Shown: positions 34,910 to 43,927 of the stretch, piece by piece
Layout: the number at the start of each line of letters is the position of its first letter
Position numbering within the stretch: position 1 is the stretch's first letter
Assembly (NCBI GenBank): GCA_028284605.1
Contig: JANQRL010000032.1
Coordinates: 1-64,000 of the forward strand
DNA from: Paracoccaceae bacterium
GTDB lineage: Bacteria > Pseudomonadota > Alphaproteobacteria > Rhodobacterales > Rhodobacteraceae
Direction: 5' to 3'
DNA: 64,000 nucleotides
Translations under genes and position numbers: made by a program
Notes under the pieces: generated by a model
Seen by the model: only the letters and a program-made list of their open reading frames with translations
Database searches by the model: none
Told to the model about the DNA's origin: nothing

Positions 34910-35770
34910 ATGCGTGAGGAGATGTTCCGGATTGACACCTATCTGCGGCCCTCTGAGATGTTCCATTTCGCCCGCAAGGACCTGATCTCCGATCCCCCTG
35001 CCCTGCGCCACCGGCACAATTACTACGAGCTTTTTCTGCTCGAACGCGGCGCCTGCACGCATTGGATCAATGGCGCGCGAGAGGCCCTGCGGGAGGGCGA
35101 TCTGGTCTTCATCCGGCCGTCCGATTGCCATGCGGTCCAAGCCGATGCCACGCTCGGCTGCCGTATCCTCAACGTGATGTTCCGCGCCGAAACAGCGGCC
35201 CATCTGGAGAGCCGCTACGGCGCGGAGTTCGGCGGGCGGTTCTTCTGGTCCGGCGAAGTGTTGCCGGAGACTGTGCGCATGGCCGGATCGCGGCTGGAGC
35301 GGGCAGTGAACCTGACGCTCGATCTGCGCACGTCGCTCAGGACGCTGACCCGGATCGAGAATTTCCTGCTCTCGATCCTGACCCACGTGCTCGACGACGG
35401 CGCGGCGGTGCGCCGGGGCGCGCCGGACTGGCTGGTGGAAGCCTGCCGCGCGGCGCAGCGGCCGGAAGTGTTCCGACAGGGGGCAGCCGGGTTCGTGCGG
35501 GTCGCAGGGCGCGGGCACGAGCATGTCTGCCGCCAGACACGGGCGCATCTGGGCCTCTCGCCGACGGAGTATCTCAACCGGGTGCGCATCCAGCACGCGG
35601 CGATGCTGCTCTCCTCGACGACCCGGCCATTGGCGGCCGTGGCGGAGGAATGCGGGTTCGAGAACATGAGCTATTTTCATCGCCGGTTCCGCGAGCATTA
35701 TGGCACCACGCCGGGCGGCTACCGGCGCCGGCGCCGGCGCGATCCGATCCAGTCGGGGGCGGCGGTCTAG
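34910..35770 (+). CDS. AraC-family regulator
   Basis: A 286-residue regulator with an N-terminal cupin-like sensing domain (RHRHNYYELFLLERGACTHW, FIRPSDCHAVQ) and a C-terminal pair of helix-turn-helix motifs (CRQTRAHLGLSPTEYLNRVR and AVAEECGFENMSYFHRRFRE, ending TTPGGYR). The cupin type is that of sugar-responsive AraC/RhaS relatives. ATG at 34910 is preceded by GGGAAAAAGGGG. It is divergent from phyH and most likely activates that operon in response to the imported saccharide or a product of it. Confidence 0.9.
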   Translation: MREEMFRIDTYLRPSEMFHFARKDLISDPPALRHRHNYYELFLLERGACTHWINGAREALREGDLVFIRPSDCHAVQADATLGCRILNVMFRAETAAHLESRYGAEFGGRFFWSGEVLPETVRMAGSRLERAVNLTLDLRTSLRTLTRIENFLLSILTHVLDDGAAVRRGAPDWLVEACRAAQRPEVFRQGAAGFVRVAGRGHEHVCRQTRAHLGLSPTEYLNRVRIQHAAMLLSSTTRPLAAVAEECGFENMSYFHRRFREHYGTTPGGYRRRRRRDPIQSGAAV

Positions 35771-35786
35771 GAGTGCCGGCCGGGAT

Positions 35787-36698
35787 TCACCACTCGAACG
35801 GCGCCACCTCGATCCGTCGGCCAAGGGTCATCGCGTCCGCCACATGGATCATCGGGGACACATCCACCTCGCTCGCGCCGGTCTCCACCAGTTCGGCCAT
35901 CCGCTCGTAGAGCGCCGGATATTCCCCCTGCCCCGCCACGGCCTGGTCCCGCCCGTCGATCAGGAGCCGGTCGCCGCCCTGCTCCAGCGTGAGTGCCCCC
36001 GCCGGCGTCTCGACCACGATGTCCCAGACCGGATCGCCCTGTTCCAGCCAGTCGAAGGTGACCTCGACGTCCTCCGAAAAGTGCAGCCGCGCCGCGATGG
36101 GGGTCTGCCGGTTGGCGGGCACGTCGAGCTCAGCCTCCCGCAGATGGACCGGCATCGGCAGGATCTCGGTCAGGATCGAGAGCGCGTTGCTGCCCGGGTC
36201 GAAGACGCCCATGCCGCCCGGTTCGAGCACCCAGTCCTGCCCGGGATGCCAGTGCCGGATGTCTTCGAGCCAGCGCACCCGGACCGACGTCACCTCGCGG
36301 CCCGCGAGCCAGGCTTTCGCCGCCGGCACGCCGCGCGCCATGCGGCTGTGCCAGGTGGTGTAGAGCGTCACGCCCTGCGCCGCGGCCAGCCGCTCCAGTT
36401 CCGCCACCTCGGCCAGCGTCGCACCGGGGGGCTTTTCCAGCATCACGTTGAGCCCCGCCGCAACCGCTGCCCGGGCGATCCCGAACCGCGGCACCGGCGG
36501 GTGGCAGAGTGAGATCGTCCGAACCTCGGGATGGGCGGCGAGGGCCTCGGCCAGATCGGTGAAGGGGGGCACGCCCTCCACCGCCCCGTTGCGCGACACG
36601 GTGCAGGCCAGCGCCCAGCGGGAACTGCCCGCAATGGCCGGAACATGCTGATCCCGCGCTATTTTTCCGATGCCCGCCAGGGCGATGGGCATCGTCAT
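35787..36698 (-). CDS. Gfo/Idh/MocA-family galactose (or arabinose) 1-dehydrogenase
   Basis: A 303-residue NAD(P)-dependent dehydrogenase. It resembles Pseudomonas fluorescens D-galactose 1-dehydrogenase and Azospirillum L-arabinose 1-dehydrogenase: IALAGIGKIARDQHVPAI at the N-terminus, VMLEKPPGATLAEV with the catalytic EKP lysine, WLEDIRHWHPGQDWVLEPGG-like central motif and GVFDPGSNALSILTEILP. These enzymes make the 1,4-lactone. It starts one base after the dehydratase stop. It would supply the first oxidation missing from the dgoK-dgoA operon; L-arabinose is an alternative or second substrate. Confidence 0.82.
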   Translation of the reverse strand: MTMPIALAGIGKIARDQHVPAIAGSSRWALACTVSRNGAVEGVPPFTDLAEALAAHPEVRTISLCHPPVPRFGIARAAVAAGLNVMLEKPPGATLAEVAELERLAAAQGVTLYTTWHSRMARGVPAAKAWLAGREVTSVRVRWLEDIRHWHPGQDWVLEPGGMGVFDPGSNALSILTEILPMPVHLREAELDVPANRQTPIAARLHFSEDVEVTFDWLEQGDPVWDIVVETPAGALTLEQGGDRLLIDGRDQAVAGQGEYPALYERMAELVETGASEVDVSPMIHVADAMTLGRRIEVAPFEW

Positions 36699-36699
36699 C

Positions 36700-38442
36700 T
36701 CAATGCGCCTCTCGCGCGACGTCGTTACCCCGGCAGCCGACGAGGAAATCCAGGTCCGCCCCGGTCTCCGCCCCCATCACCCGGTCATGGTAAAGCTGTG
36801 CCCAACCGCCGGAAGGCCGTTCGACGCTCGGCTGCCACTCGGCCAGACGGGTCGTCAACTCCTCATCGGTGATCTGCAATTCGATCCGCCGGTTCGGCAC
36901 ATCGAGCGAGATCATGTCGCCGTCCCGGACAACCGCGAGCGGCCCGCCCAAGGCCGCCTCGGGCGAGGTGTGCAGCACCACCGTGCCGTAGGCGGTGCCG
37001 GACATCCGCGCGTCGGAAATCCGCACCATGTCGGTGATCCCCTTGCGCAGCACCTTCGGCGGCAGGCCCATATTGCCGACCTCCGCCATGCCGGGATAGC
37101 CGCGCGGCCCGCAATTCTTCAGCACCATCACGCAGGTCTCGTCGATATCGAGATCCTCGTCCTCGATCCGCGCCTTGTAATCGTCGATATCCTCGAAGAC
37201 GACGGCGCGGCCGCGATGGACCATCAGATGCTCGGAGGCGGCGGAGGGTTTCAGGACCGCGCCGTTCGGGGCAAGGTTCCCCTTCAGCACCGCGACGCCG
37301 CCGGAGACGGTCAGCGCCTTCTCGGTCGGCAGGATGACGTCCTCGTTCCAGTTCTGCACATCCTTGACCTCGTCCCAGATCGGCCCGCCCGAGACGGTGA
37401 GTGCGTCCTTGTGCAGGAGTTCGGCCTCGCCGAGACGTTTCAGCACCACCGGCAACCCGCCCGCATAGAAGAACTCTTCCATCAGGTATTTGCCCGAGGG
37501 CATCAGGTTCACGATGGTTGGCACGTCGCGGCCGAGCCGGTCCCAATCCTCAAGACCCAGGTCGAGCCCGACCCGGCCGGCGATGGCCAGCAGGTGGATC
37601 ACAGCATTGGTGGAGCCGCCGATGGCGCCATTGGTGCGGATCGCGTTCTCGAAGGCCGGGCGGGTAAGGATGTCGGAAGGTTTGAGGTCGTCCTTCACCA
37701 TCTGCACGATGCGCCGCCCGGTGAGCTGCGCCATCATCCGGCGCCTTGAATCCACCGCCGGGATCGCCGCGTTGCCCGAAAGCGCCATGCCCAGAGCCTC
37801 GGCCATCGACGCCATGGTCGAGGCGGTGCCCATCGTGTTGCAGGAGCCCGGGGAGCGGGACATCGATGCCTCCGCCTCGCGGAACTCGGCCGCCGTCATC
37901 TCGCCGGCGCGGACCGCCTCGGAGAAGCGCCAGAGATGGGTGCCGGAGCCCACCGTCTCGCCCCGGAAATAGCCGTTCAGCATCGGCCCGCCGGAGACGA
38001 CGATGGCCGGCAGGTCCACCGAGGCCGCACCCATCAGGAGCGCCGGGGTGGTCTTGTCGCAGCCCACCATGAGGACGATGCCGTCGATGCACTTGCCGCG
38101 CAGGGCCTCTTCCACATCCATCGCGCAGAGGTTGCGGAACATCATCGCGGTCGGGCGAAGCGAGCTTTCGGCGGGCGAGAAGACCGGGAATTCGACCGGG
38201 AACCCGCCGGCCTCCCAGACCCCGTTCTTCACCCGCTCGGCGAGGTCGCGGAGATGGGCGTTGCAGGGGGTCAGTTCGGACCAGGTATTGCAGATGCCGA
38301 TGACCGGGCGGCCGTCGAAGAGGTCCTGCGGAAAACCCTGGTTCTGCATCCAGCCGCGGTGGTAGATCGCATCCTTGCTGTCACCGCCGAACCATTCCTG
38401 GGAGCGCAGCTTGCGGGGCCATTTGGCGGGTTTGAACGGCAT
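36700..38442 (-). CDS. IlvD/Edd-family sugar-acid dehydratase
   Basis: A 580-residue iron-sulfur dehydratase of the IlvD/Edd family, closest in character to L-arabinonate/D-galactonate dehydratases: RSQEWFGGDSKDAIYHRGWM, GICNTWSELTPCNAHLRDLA, VLMVGCDKTTPALLMGA, and GSCNTMGTASTM. The three cluster cysteines are those in CNTW, GCDK and SCNTMG. Rhizobial relatives of this type accept both arabinonate and galactonate, so it can provide 2-dehydro-3-deoxygalactonate for DgoK/DgoA at 10-11.6 kb. Paired with the 1-dehydrogenase in a two-gene operon. Confidence 0.85.
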   Translation of the reverse strand: MPFKPAKWPRKLRSQEWFGGDSKDAIYHRGWMQNQGFPQDLFDGRPVIGICNTWSELTPCNAHLRDLAERVKNGVWEAGGFPVEFPVFSPAESSLRPTAMMFRNLCAMDVEEALRGKCIDGIVLMVGCDKTTPALLMGAASVDLPAIVVSGGPMLNGYFRGETVGSGTHLWRFSEAVRAGEMTAAEFREAEASMSRSPGSCNTMGTASTMASMAEALGMALSGNAAIPAVDSRRRMMAQLTGRRIVQMVKDDLKPSDILTRPAFENAIRTNGAIGGSTNAVIHLLAIAGRVGLDLGLEDWDRLGRDVPTIVNLMPSGKYLMEEFFYAGGLPVVLKRLGEAELLHKDALTVSGGPIWDEVKDVQNWNEDVILPTEKALTVSGGVAVLKGNLAPNGAVLKPSAASEHLMVHRGRAVVFEDIDDYKARIEDEDLDIDETCVMVLKNCGPRGYPGMAEVGNMGLPPKVLRKGITDMVRISDARMSGTAYGTVVLHTSPEAALGGPLAVVRDGDMISLDVPNRRIELQITDEELTTRLAEWQPSVERPSGGWAQLYHDRVMGAETGADLDFLVGCRGNDVAREAH

Positions 38443-38891
38443 CTGCGACCTCCCATCGGCGATGTAACGCCCTTATCGCGCGGGCCGGGAAGCGGCGCAA
38501 ACGGGTTCTGGCGGGTCGCGCGGCACGTGCTTCGAAGGTCGGCTTTGAGCCCATTGCGGACGTTATCCGCTGGTCCGCTCGACGCGGGACCTCCACCATC
38601 CCACGCAACGCGGCGCGCATGCGCCCGGCCCGACCTCCCCCCGGGAGGGCCGATGTTGATCCGCCGGCAGCTCGCGTGGCGCTGATGCTTTGAAGCGCTA
38701 GCGGTGGGACAGGTGTTGTGGGCCCACCCGAGGTCGGTCCAGCCGCACGCGCGCCGCTCCGTCAGGTCCGCTCCGTCCGCAAAGGCGAAGTGTAGGCCCC
38801 GTCAGGTGAGACGGGTCGAGATTCGCGTCGTCCAACGCTCGGTACGGAACCGGGAAAGCCTTAGAGAAAACTGCGGGCAACAACCCTGAGG
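38443..38891. other. 449-bp spacer without a gene
   Basis: I see no convincing coding frame between the dehydratase and betA. It contains a hairpin at 38798-38815 (CCCGTC, loop AGGTGA, GACGGG), and around 38534-38564 a stretch beginning GAAGGTCGGCTTTGAGCCC that resembles a recurrent intergenic sequence I associate with Rhodobacterales genomes. That resemblance is from memory. A promoter for the minus-strand dehydratase must lie near 38443-38500. Confidence 0.4.
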
Positions 38892-40577
38892 TCAGACGAG
38901 CGCCGCCGCCGTCGCGCCTTCGCGCTGCGCGCCCTCCCAGTCGACCGGCTCCCATGGCGCGCGCTCGTCCCGGGGCAGCATCCCCTTGCCCAGGATGTGA
39001 TCCGCCGCCTTCTCGCCCACCATGATCGAGGGGGCGTTGAGGTTGCCGTTGGTGATCCGGGGAAAGATCGAACTGTCCGCCACGCGCAACCCCGCCACCC
39101 CGATCACCCGGCATTCCGGGTCCACCACCGCGCCGGGATCGTCCGCCGCCCCCATCCGCACGGTGCCACAGGGGTGATACGCGCTCTCGGCGTGCTCCCG
39201 GATGAATCCGTCAAGATCATCGTCGCTTTGCAGATCGGCGCCGGGCTGGATCTCGTGCTTCACGTAGGGCCGCATCGCGGGCTGGGCGAAAATCTCCCGG
39301 GTCAGCCGCAGGGCAGTGCGGAACTCGGCCCAGTCGGAAGCTTCCGACATGTAGTTGAAGAAGATGCGCGGCGCCTCCTCCGGATCGGCCGAGCGCAGCG
39401 TCACCTCCCCCCGCGAGGCCGAACGCATCGGCCCGACATGGGCCTGAAACCCGTGCCCCTCCGCCGCCGCCTGCCCGTCATAGCGCACAGCGATGGGCAG
39501 GAAATGGTACTGGATGTCGGGGTAATCCACGCCCGGGCGCGACCGGATGAAGCCGACGCTCTCGATCTGGTTCGACGCGCCGAGGCCGGTGCGGGTGACC
39601 AGCCAGCGCATCCCGATCAGCCCCTTCGACCAAAGGTTCCAATGCTTGTAGAGCGTGATCGGCTGGCGCGAGGCGATCTGGAAGTAGACTTCCAGATGGT
39701 CCTGAAGATTGCGGCCCACACCGGGACGGTCGGCGACTACGCCGATCCCGTGCTCCGCCAGATGCCCCGCCGGGCCGATACCGGAAAGCATCAGGAGCTT
39801 CGGTGTGTTGATCGATGAGGCGGCGAGGATCACCTCGCGGCGGGCCGAAATCACCTCTTCCGCCCCGCTCCGGCGGATCGCGACGCCGCGGGCGCGGCCC
39901 TCCTCGATCACCACACGCAGCGCCAGCCCCCGCACCAGTGTGCAGTTGGGCCGGGTCAAAGCGGGTTTGAGATAGGCATTCGCGGCGGACCAGCGCCGGC
40001 CCTGCCACACGGTCTGCTCCATGGCGCCGAAGCCTTCCTGGCGAGCGCCATTGTAGTCCGCCGTGGTGCCATAGCCCGCCTGCCGCCCGGCCTCGACAAA
40101 GGCGGCATGGAGCGGGTTGTCCCGAGGACCTCGGGTCACATGCAAAGGCCCATCACTTCCACGCCAGTCCGGATCGCCGCCTTCAGGGCCCGGATGCCAG
40201 TGCTCCATCCGCCGGTAATAGGGCAGCACATCGGCAAAGGCCCAGCCACGGGCCCCGGCCTGGGCCCAATGGTCGAAATCGCGCGGATGGCCGCGCACAT
40301 AGACCATGCCGTTGATCGAGGACGAGCCGCCGATCACCTTGCCACGCGGACACACGAGACGCCGGCCGTTCAGATGCGGCTCCGGCTCGGTCCGAAACCC
40401 CCAATCGTAGCGCGCCATGTTCATCGGATAGGAGAGCGCCGCGGGCATCTGGATGAACGGCCCGGCATCCGAGCCGCCATGTTCGATGACGATGACCGAG
40501 GCCCCGGCCTCGCTCAGCCGGTAGGCCAGCGCGCATCCCGCGCTGCCGGCCCCGACGATGACGAAATCGGCCTCCAT
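38892..40577 (-). CDS. betA: Choline dehydrogenase
   Basis: A 561-residue FAD-dependent GMC oxidoreductase that oxidises choline to betaine aldehyde. FAD-binding [17 protein letters not shown] sits at the N-terminus. GMC signatures follow: [20 protein letters not shown], and [18 protein letters not shown]. The C-terminal [12 protein letters not shown] with its active-site histidine and the closing [19 protein letters not shown] are typical of BetA. It is the last gene of betI-betB-betA, 87 bp after betB. The membrane-associated enzyme passes electrons to the respiratory chain. Confidence 0.94.
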   Translation of the reverse strand: MEADFVIVGAGSAGCALAYRLSEAGASVIVIEHGGSDAGPFIQMPAALSYPMNMARYDWGFRTEPEPHLNGRRLVCPRGKVIGGSSSINGMVYVRGHPRDFDHWAQAGARGWAFADVLPYYRRMEHWHPGPEGGDPDWRGSDGPLHVTRGPRDNPLHAAFVEAGRQAGYGTTADYNGARQEGFGAMEQTVWQGRRWSAANAYLKPALTRPNCTLVRGLALRVVIEEGRARGVAIRRSGAEEVISARREVILAASSINTPKLLMLSGIGPAGHLAEHGIGVVADRPGVGRNLQDHLEVYFQIASRQPITLYKHWNLWSKGLIGMRWLVTRTGLGASNQIESVGFIRSRPGVDYPDIQYHFLPIAVRYDGQAAAEGHGFQAHVGPMRSASRGEVTLRSADPEEAPRIFFNYMSEASDWAEFRTALRLTREIFAQPAMRPYVKHEIQPGADLQSDDDLDGFIREHAESAYHPCGTVRMGAADDPGAVVDPECRVIGVAGLRVADSSIFPRITNGNLNAPSIMVGEKAADHILGKGMLPRDERAPWEPVDWEGAQREGATAAALV

Positions 40578-40664
40578 CTCAGCCCCCTGCCCGGGTCTGC
40601 GCGTCGCGGTGCCGCTGGCGGAATGAAAGCGCGCGGAAGCGCTCCTTTGGATCAGCCCACCGCA

Positions 40665-42131
40665 TCAGAACGGGGCCTCCAGCGGCGACATCCGCACATG
40701 CACGGCCTTGAACTGGGAATAGTGCTCGATGGCGGTCTTGGCGTTCTCCCGGCCCACGCCGGAGAGTTTCGAGCCGCCAAAGGGCATTTCGACCGGCGCA
40801 TCGTTGTAGCTGTTGATATAGCAGGTGCCGGCCTCGAACCCAGCCACGACCCGGTGCGCGCGGGTCAGATCGCGGGTGAAGACCCCCGCCGCCAGCCCGA
40901 ACTCCGTAGCATTGGCGCGGGCCATCGCCTCCTCCTCGGTCTCGAAATCGAGCACCGCCATGACGGGGCCGAAAATCTCCTCCCGGGCGATGGTCATGTC
41001 GTCGGTGACATCGGCGAAGACGGTGGGTTCGAGGTAAAACCCGTTGCGATTGAGCCGCTTGCCGCCGGTCACGAGGCGGGCGCCTTCCTCGATCGCTTTG
41101 GCGATATAGCCCTCCACGATCTCGATCTGGCGGGCGCTGACGAGGGGGCCGAAATTCGTCTCGGGCTCCAGTGGGTCGCCGATCACGGCACTTTCCAGCC
41201 GGGCGGTCAGGCACTCGAGGAACGGCTCCTTGATCCCGGTCTGGACGAAGACCCGCGTGCCGTTGGAGCAGACCTGCCCCGAGGAGTAGAAATTGCCGAG
41301 GATCGCGCCGGACACCGCGCTGTCGAGATCGGCATCGTCGAAAATGAGCAGCGGCGACTTGCCGCCCAGTTCCATGGTCACGTTCTTGATACCCTCCGCC
41401 GCCGCCGCATAGACCTTCCGCCCTGTCGGAACCGATCCGGTCAGCGAGACTTTGGCGACCCGTGGATCGCCGACCAGGGCCGCGCCCACGGCCCCGGCGC
41501 CCTGCACCACGTTGAAAAGCCCCGGCGGCAGGCCCGCCTCGTGGAGGATTTCCGCCACCTTGAGCGCCGACAGGGGCGTGGTTTCGGAGGGTTTGAAGAC
41601 CATCGCATTGCCGCAGGCCAGCGCGGGCGCGGCCTTCCAGCAGGCGATCTGGGTCGGATAGTTCCAGGCGCCGATGCCGACGCAGACCCCAAGCGGCTCG
41701 CGCCGCGTATAGGCCCAGTCGCCGCCAGCAAGGGGGATGTGCTCGCCGGTCAGCGCCCCCGCCAGCCCGCCGAAATACTCGAGGGCGTCGGCGCCGGACG
41801 TGGCATCAGCCACCGAGGTTTCCTGATAAGGCTTGCCGGTGTCCCGGGTCTCCAGCACCGAAAGCGGATGGTTGCGCTCCCGCATCAAATCCGCCGCGCG
41901 GCGCAGGATACGGCCCCGTTCGGTGCCGGTCAGCGCGGCCCACGCCTTCTGCGCCACCTCCGCCGCCGACAGGGCCGCTTCGACGATCGCGGGCGTGGCC
42001 TCATGCAGCGTCGCGATCACCTCGCCGGTGGCGGGGTAGATCACGTCGAGCGGCGCGCCAGCCGTATCTTCGACATAGGCGCCGTTCACGAAATGGCTGG
42101 CCTCGGGCTGGGTCGGATAGGTGTCGGTCAT
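40665..42131 (-). CDS. betB: Betaine aldehyde dehydrogenase
   Basis: A 488-residue NAD(P)-dependent aldehyde dehydrogenase converting betaine aldehyde to glycine betaine. It has [20 protein letters not shown], the catalytic glutamate in [11 protein letters not shown] and the catalytic cysteine in [12 protein letters not shown]. The start at 42131 gives a 4-base overlap with the betI stop (ATGA); the longer frame would add nine residues inside betI. With betA it makes the osmoprotectant glycine betaine from choline. Confidence 0.94.
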   Translation of the reverse strand: MTDTYPTQPEASHFVNGAYVEDTAGAPLDVIYPATGEVIATLHEATPAIVEAALSAAEVAQKAWAALTGTERGRILRRAADLMRERNHPLSVLETRDTGKPYQETSVADATSGADALEYFGGLAGALTGEHIPLAGGDWAYTRREPLGVCVGIGAWNYPTQIACWKAAPALACGNAMVFKPSETTPLSALKVAEILHEAGLPPGLFNVVQGAGAVGAALVGDPRVAKVSLTGSVPTGRKVYAAAAEGIKNVTMELGGKSPLLIFDDADLDSAVSGAILGNFYSSGQVCSNGTRVFVQTGIKEPFLECLTARLESAVIGDPLEPETNFGPLVSARQIEIVEGYIAKAIEEGARLVTGGKRLNRNGFYLEPTVFADVTDDMTIAREEIFGPVMAVLDFETEEEAMARANATEFGLAAGVFTRDLTRAHRVVAGFEAGTCYINSYNDAPVEMPFGGSKLSGVGRENAKTAIEHYSQFKAVHVRMSPLEAPF

Positions 42132-42730
42132 GGGGCCTCGGTGGGAATTGAAGAACATGCGGCGAGTTCACGGTCGAGGGCAGCGAGGGCCTGAGCCATC
42201 GCCCTCTCGCCCATATCGTCGCTCCCTGAGAGCCCGACCCGCAGATAGAGCCCGTCGATCAGCGCCGCGATCCGGTCGGCGATCGAGGGCGCGGCGCGGC
42301 CCGCGAGGGGGCGGAGGTCGTGGACCAAATTGGAATGCAGCCGCTGCTGGTAGACGGTCAGGAGCCGCTGCGCCTCGGGACTTGTCTGGGCAAGCACGTA
42401 GAAATTGAGCCAGGCGGCGATGGTCTCGGGCCGGAAATTGGGCTGCGAGAAGCTCGCGCCGATCACCGCCTCGAGCCGCCCGCGCGGCCCCTCGACCCCG
42501 CGCAAAGCCGCCCGCACCTCACCCCCGAACACGGTTAGCGTATGGCGCATCGCGGCGAGAAAAATCTGCTCCTTGCCACCGAAGTAATGGTGCGCAAGGG
42601 CCGACGACATGCCCGCCCGCTTGGCGATCTGGCTCACGGTGATGTCGAGCGAGCCCGCCGCGCCGATCTCGGCGATGGTGGCTTTCACCAGCGCGTCGCG
42701 GCGTATAGGCTCCATTCCGAGCTTGGGCAC
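42128..42730 (-). CDS. betI: TetR-family choline-responsive repressor BetI
   Basis: A 200-residue repressor. The N-terminal helix-turn-helix is [32 protein letters not shown], preceded by [20 protein letters not shown], a good match to BetI. BetI represses bet genes in the absence of choline. It is the first gene of the betIBA operon and divergent from choX, with the palindrome at 42775-42788 between them. Confidence 0.92.
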   Translation of the reverse strand: MPKLGMEPIRRDALVKATIAEIGAAGSLDITVSQIAKRAGMSSALAHHYFGGKEQIFLAAMRHTLTVFGGEVRAALRGVEGPRGRLEAVIGASFSQPNFRPETIAAWLNFYVLAQTSPEAQRLLTVYQQRLHSNLVHDLRPLAGRAAPSIADRIAALIDGLYLRVGLSGSDDMGERAMAQALAALDRELAACSSIPTEAP

Positions 42731-42774
42731 GGGACCTCCTGAAGGGCTTGCCGAGCGAGACTATCCGGTCTTTT

Positions 42775-42788
42775 ATTGACTGGTCAAT
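42775..42788. promoter_or_regulatory. Probable BetI operator
   Basis: ATTGACTGGTCAAT: two perfect 6-base arms around TG, in the betI/choX divergent region, 45 bp from betI and 26 bp from choX. It resembles the TTGATTGN-type inverted repeats bound by BetI. One site could control both directions. Confidence 0.7.
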
Positions 42789-42813
42789 CAAGAACAACAG
42801 GGAGACTTCATCC

Positions 42814-43737
42814 ATGACCTTGCGGACCTCCATTTCCGCCCTCGCTCTGATCGCCGCCGCCGGCAGTGCCGCCGCCGATTGCGACACGCTCGTCTTCTCC
42901 GACGTGGGCTGGACCGACATCACCGCGACCACCGCGGCCACGACCCTGGTGCTCGACGCGCTCGGCTACGAGACCGACATCAAGGTGCTCTCGGTGCCCG
43001 TGACCTATACCTCGCTGGCCGAGGGCGACGTCGACATCTTCCTCGGCAACTGGATGCCGACGATGGAGGGGGACATCGCATCCTATCGCGAGGCCGGGAC
43101 CGTGGACACGGTGCGCGCGAACCTCGAAGGGGCCAAGTACACGCTCGCGGTGAACTCTGTCGCGGCCGGGCTCGGGATCGCGAATTTCGCCGATATCGCG
43201 GCGCAGGCCGACGCGCTGGAGGCGGAGATCTACGGCATCGAGCCGGGCAATGACGGCAACCGGCTGATCATGGACATGATCGCGGCGGATGCCTTCGGCC
43301 TCTCGGGTTTCGAGGTGGTGGAAAGCTCCGAGGCGGGGATGCTTGCCCAGGTCGAGCGCGCCACCCAGCGCGACGAGCCCATCGTCTTCCTCGGCTGGGA
43401 ACCGCATCCGATGAACGCCAATTTCGAGATGACCTACCTGGAAGGCGGGGATGACTGGTTCGGGCCCAATCTCGGCGGCGCCACCGTCTTCACCAATACC
43501 TCGGCCGGGTTCGTGGATGCCTGCCCCAATGTCGGGGCGCTCCTGCAGAATCTCGAATTCACCCTCGCGATGGAAAACGAGATCATGGGCGCGATCCTCA
43601 ATGACGGCGAGGACCCGGACGATGCGGCGCGGGCCTGGCTCGCCGCCAATCCGGGTATCCTTGACGGCTGGCTCGACGGGGTCACGGCGAAGGATGGCGG
43701 CGACGCGAAGGCGGCGGTAATGGCGGCGCTGGAGTAG
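42814..43737 (+). CDS. choX: Choline ABC transporter substrate-binding protein
   Basis: A 307-residue periplasmic binding protein of the OpuAC/ProX type. A signal peptide (ALALIAAAGSAAA before DCDTLVF) precedes the ligand domain, which has VGWTDITATTAATTLVLDALGYE, FLGNWMPTMEGDI and VFLGWEPHPMNANF, matching ChoX. ATG 42814 is preceded by GGGAGA. The usual partner genes for permease (choW) and ATPase (choV) are not downstream: a palindrome array and lysS follow. The protein therefore needs partners encoded elsewhere, or the locus has lost them. Confidence 0.9.
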   Translation: MTLRTSISALALIAAAGSAAADCDTLVFSDVGWTDITATTAATTLVLDALGYETDIKVLSVPVTYTSLAEGDVDIFLGNWMPTMEGDIASYREAGTVDTVRANLEGAKYTLAVNSVAAGLGIANFADIAAQADALEAEIYGIEPGNDGNRLIMDMIAADAFGLSGFEVVESSEAGMLAQVERATQRDEPIVFLGWEPHPMNANFEMTYLEGGDDWFGPNLGGATVFTNTSAGFVDACPNVGALLQNLEFTLAMENEIMGAILNDGEDPDDAARAWLAANPGILDGWLDGVTAKDGGDAKAAVMAALE

Positions 43738-43749
43738 GTCACCGGGCGG

Positions 43750-43922
43750 GGACGCGCCGTCGACGGCGCGTCCGCAGCGTTCTCGAAAACGCTGGTAAGA
43801 CCTTTCGAAAGGTCTTGTGGCCCGGTGGAGGTGTTCTCGCGGTTGCGACTTTGGCGGCACGGTGGAAGCCAGCGGGGCACCGCGTTTTCGAAAACGCGGA
43901 TCAGACCTTTCGAAAGGTCTGA
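43750..43922. repeat. Five-palindrome array between choX and lysS
   Basis: 43750-43773 (half-site GGACGCGCCGTC), 43775-43794 (arms CAGCGTT, one mismatch near the centre), 43797-43816 (AAGACCTTTC), 43880-43899 (CCGCGTTTTC) and 43901-43922 (TCAGACCTTTC). All but the second are perfect. The last four form two similar pairs (a GCGTT arm followed by an AGACCTTTC arm), about 105 bp apart, as if a pair had been duplicated and then drifted. It lies between convergent genes. Confidence 0.85.
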
Positions 43923-43927
43923 CCCCG

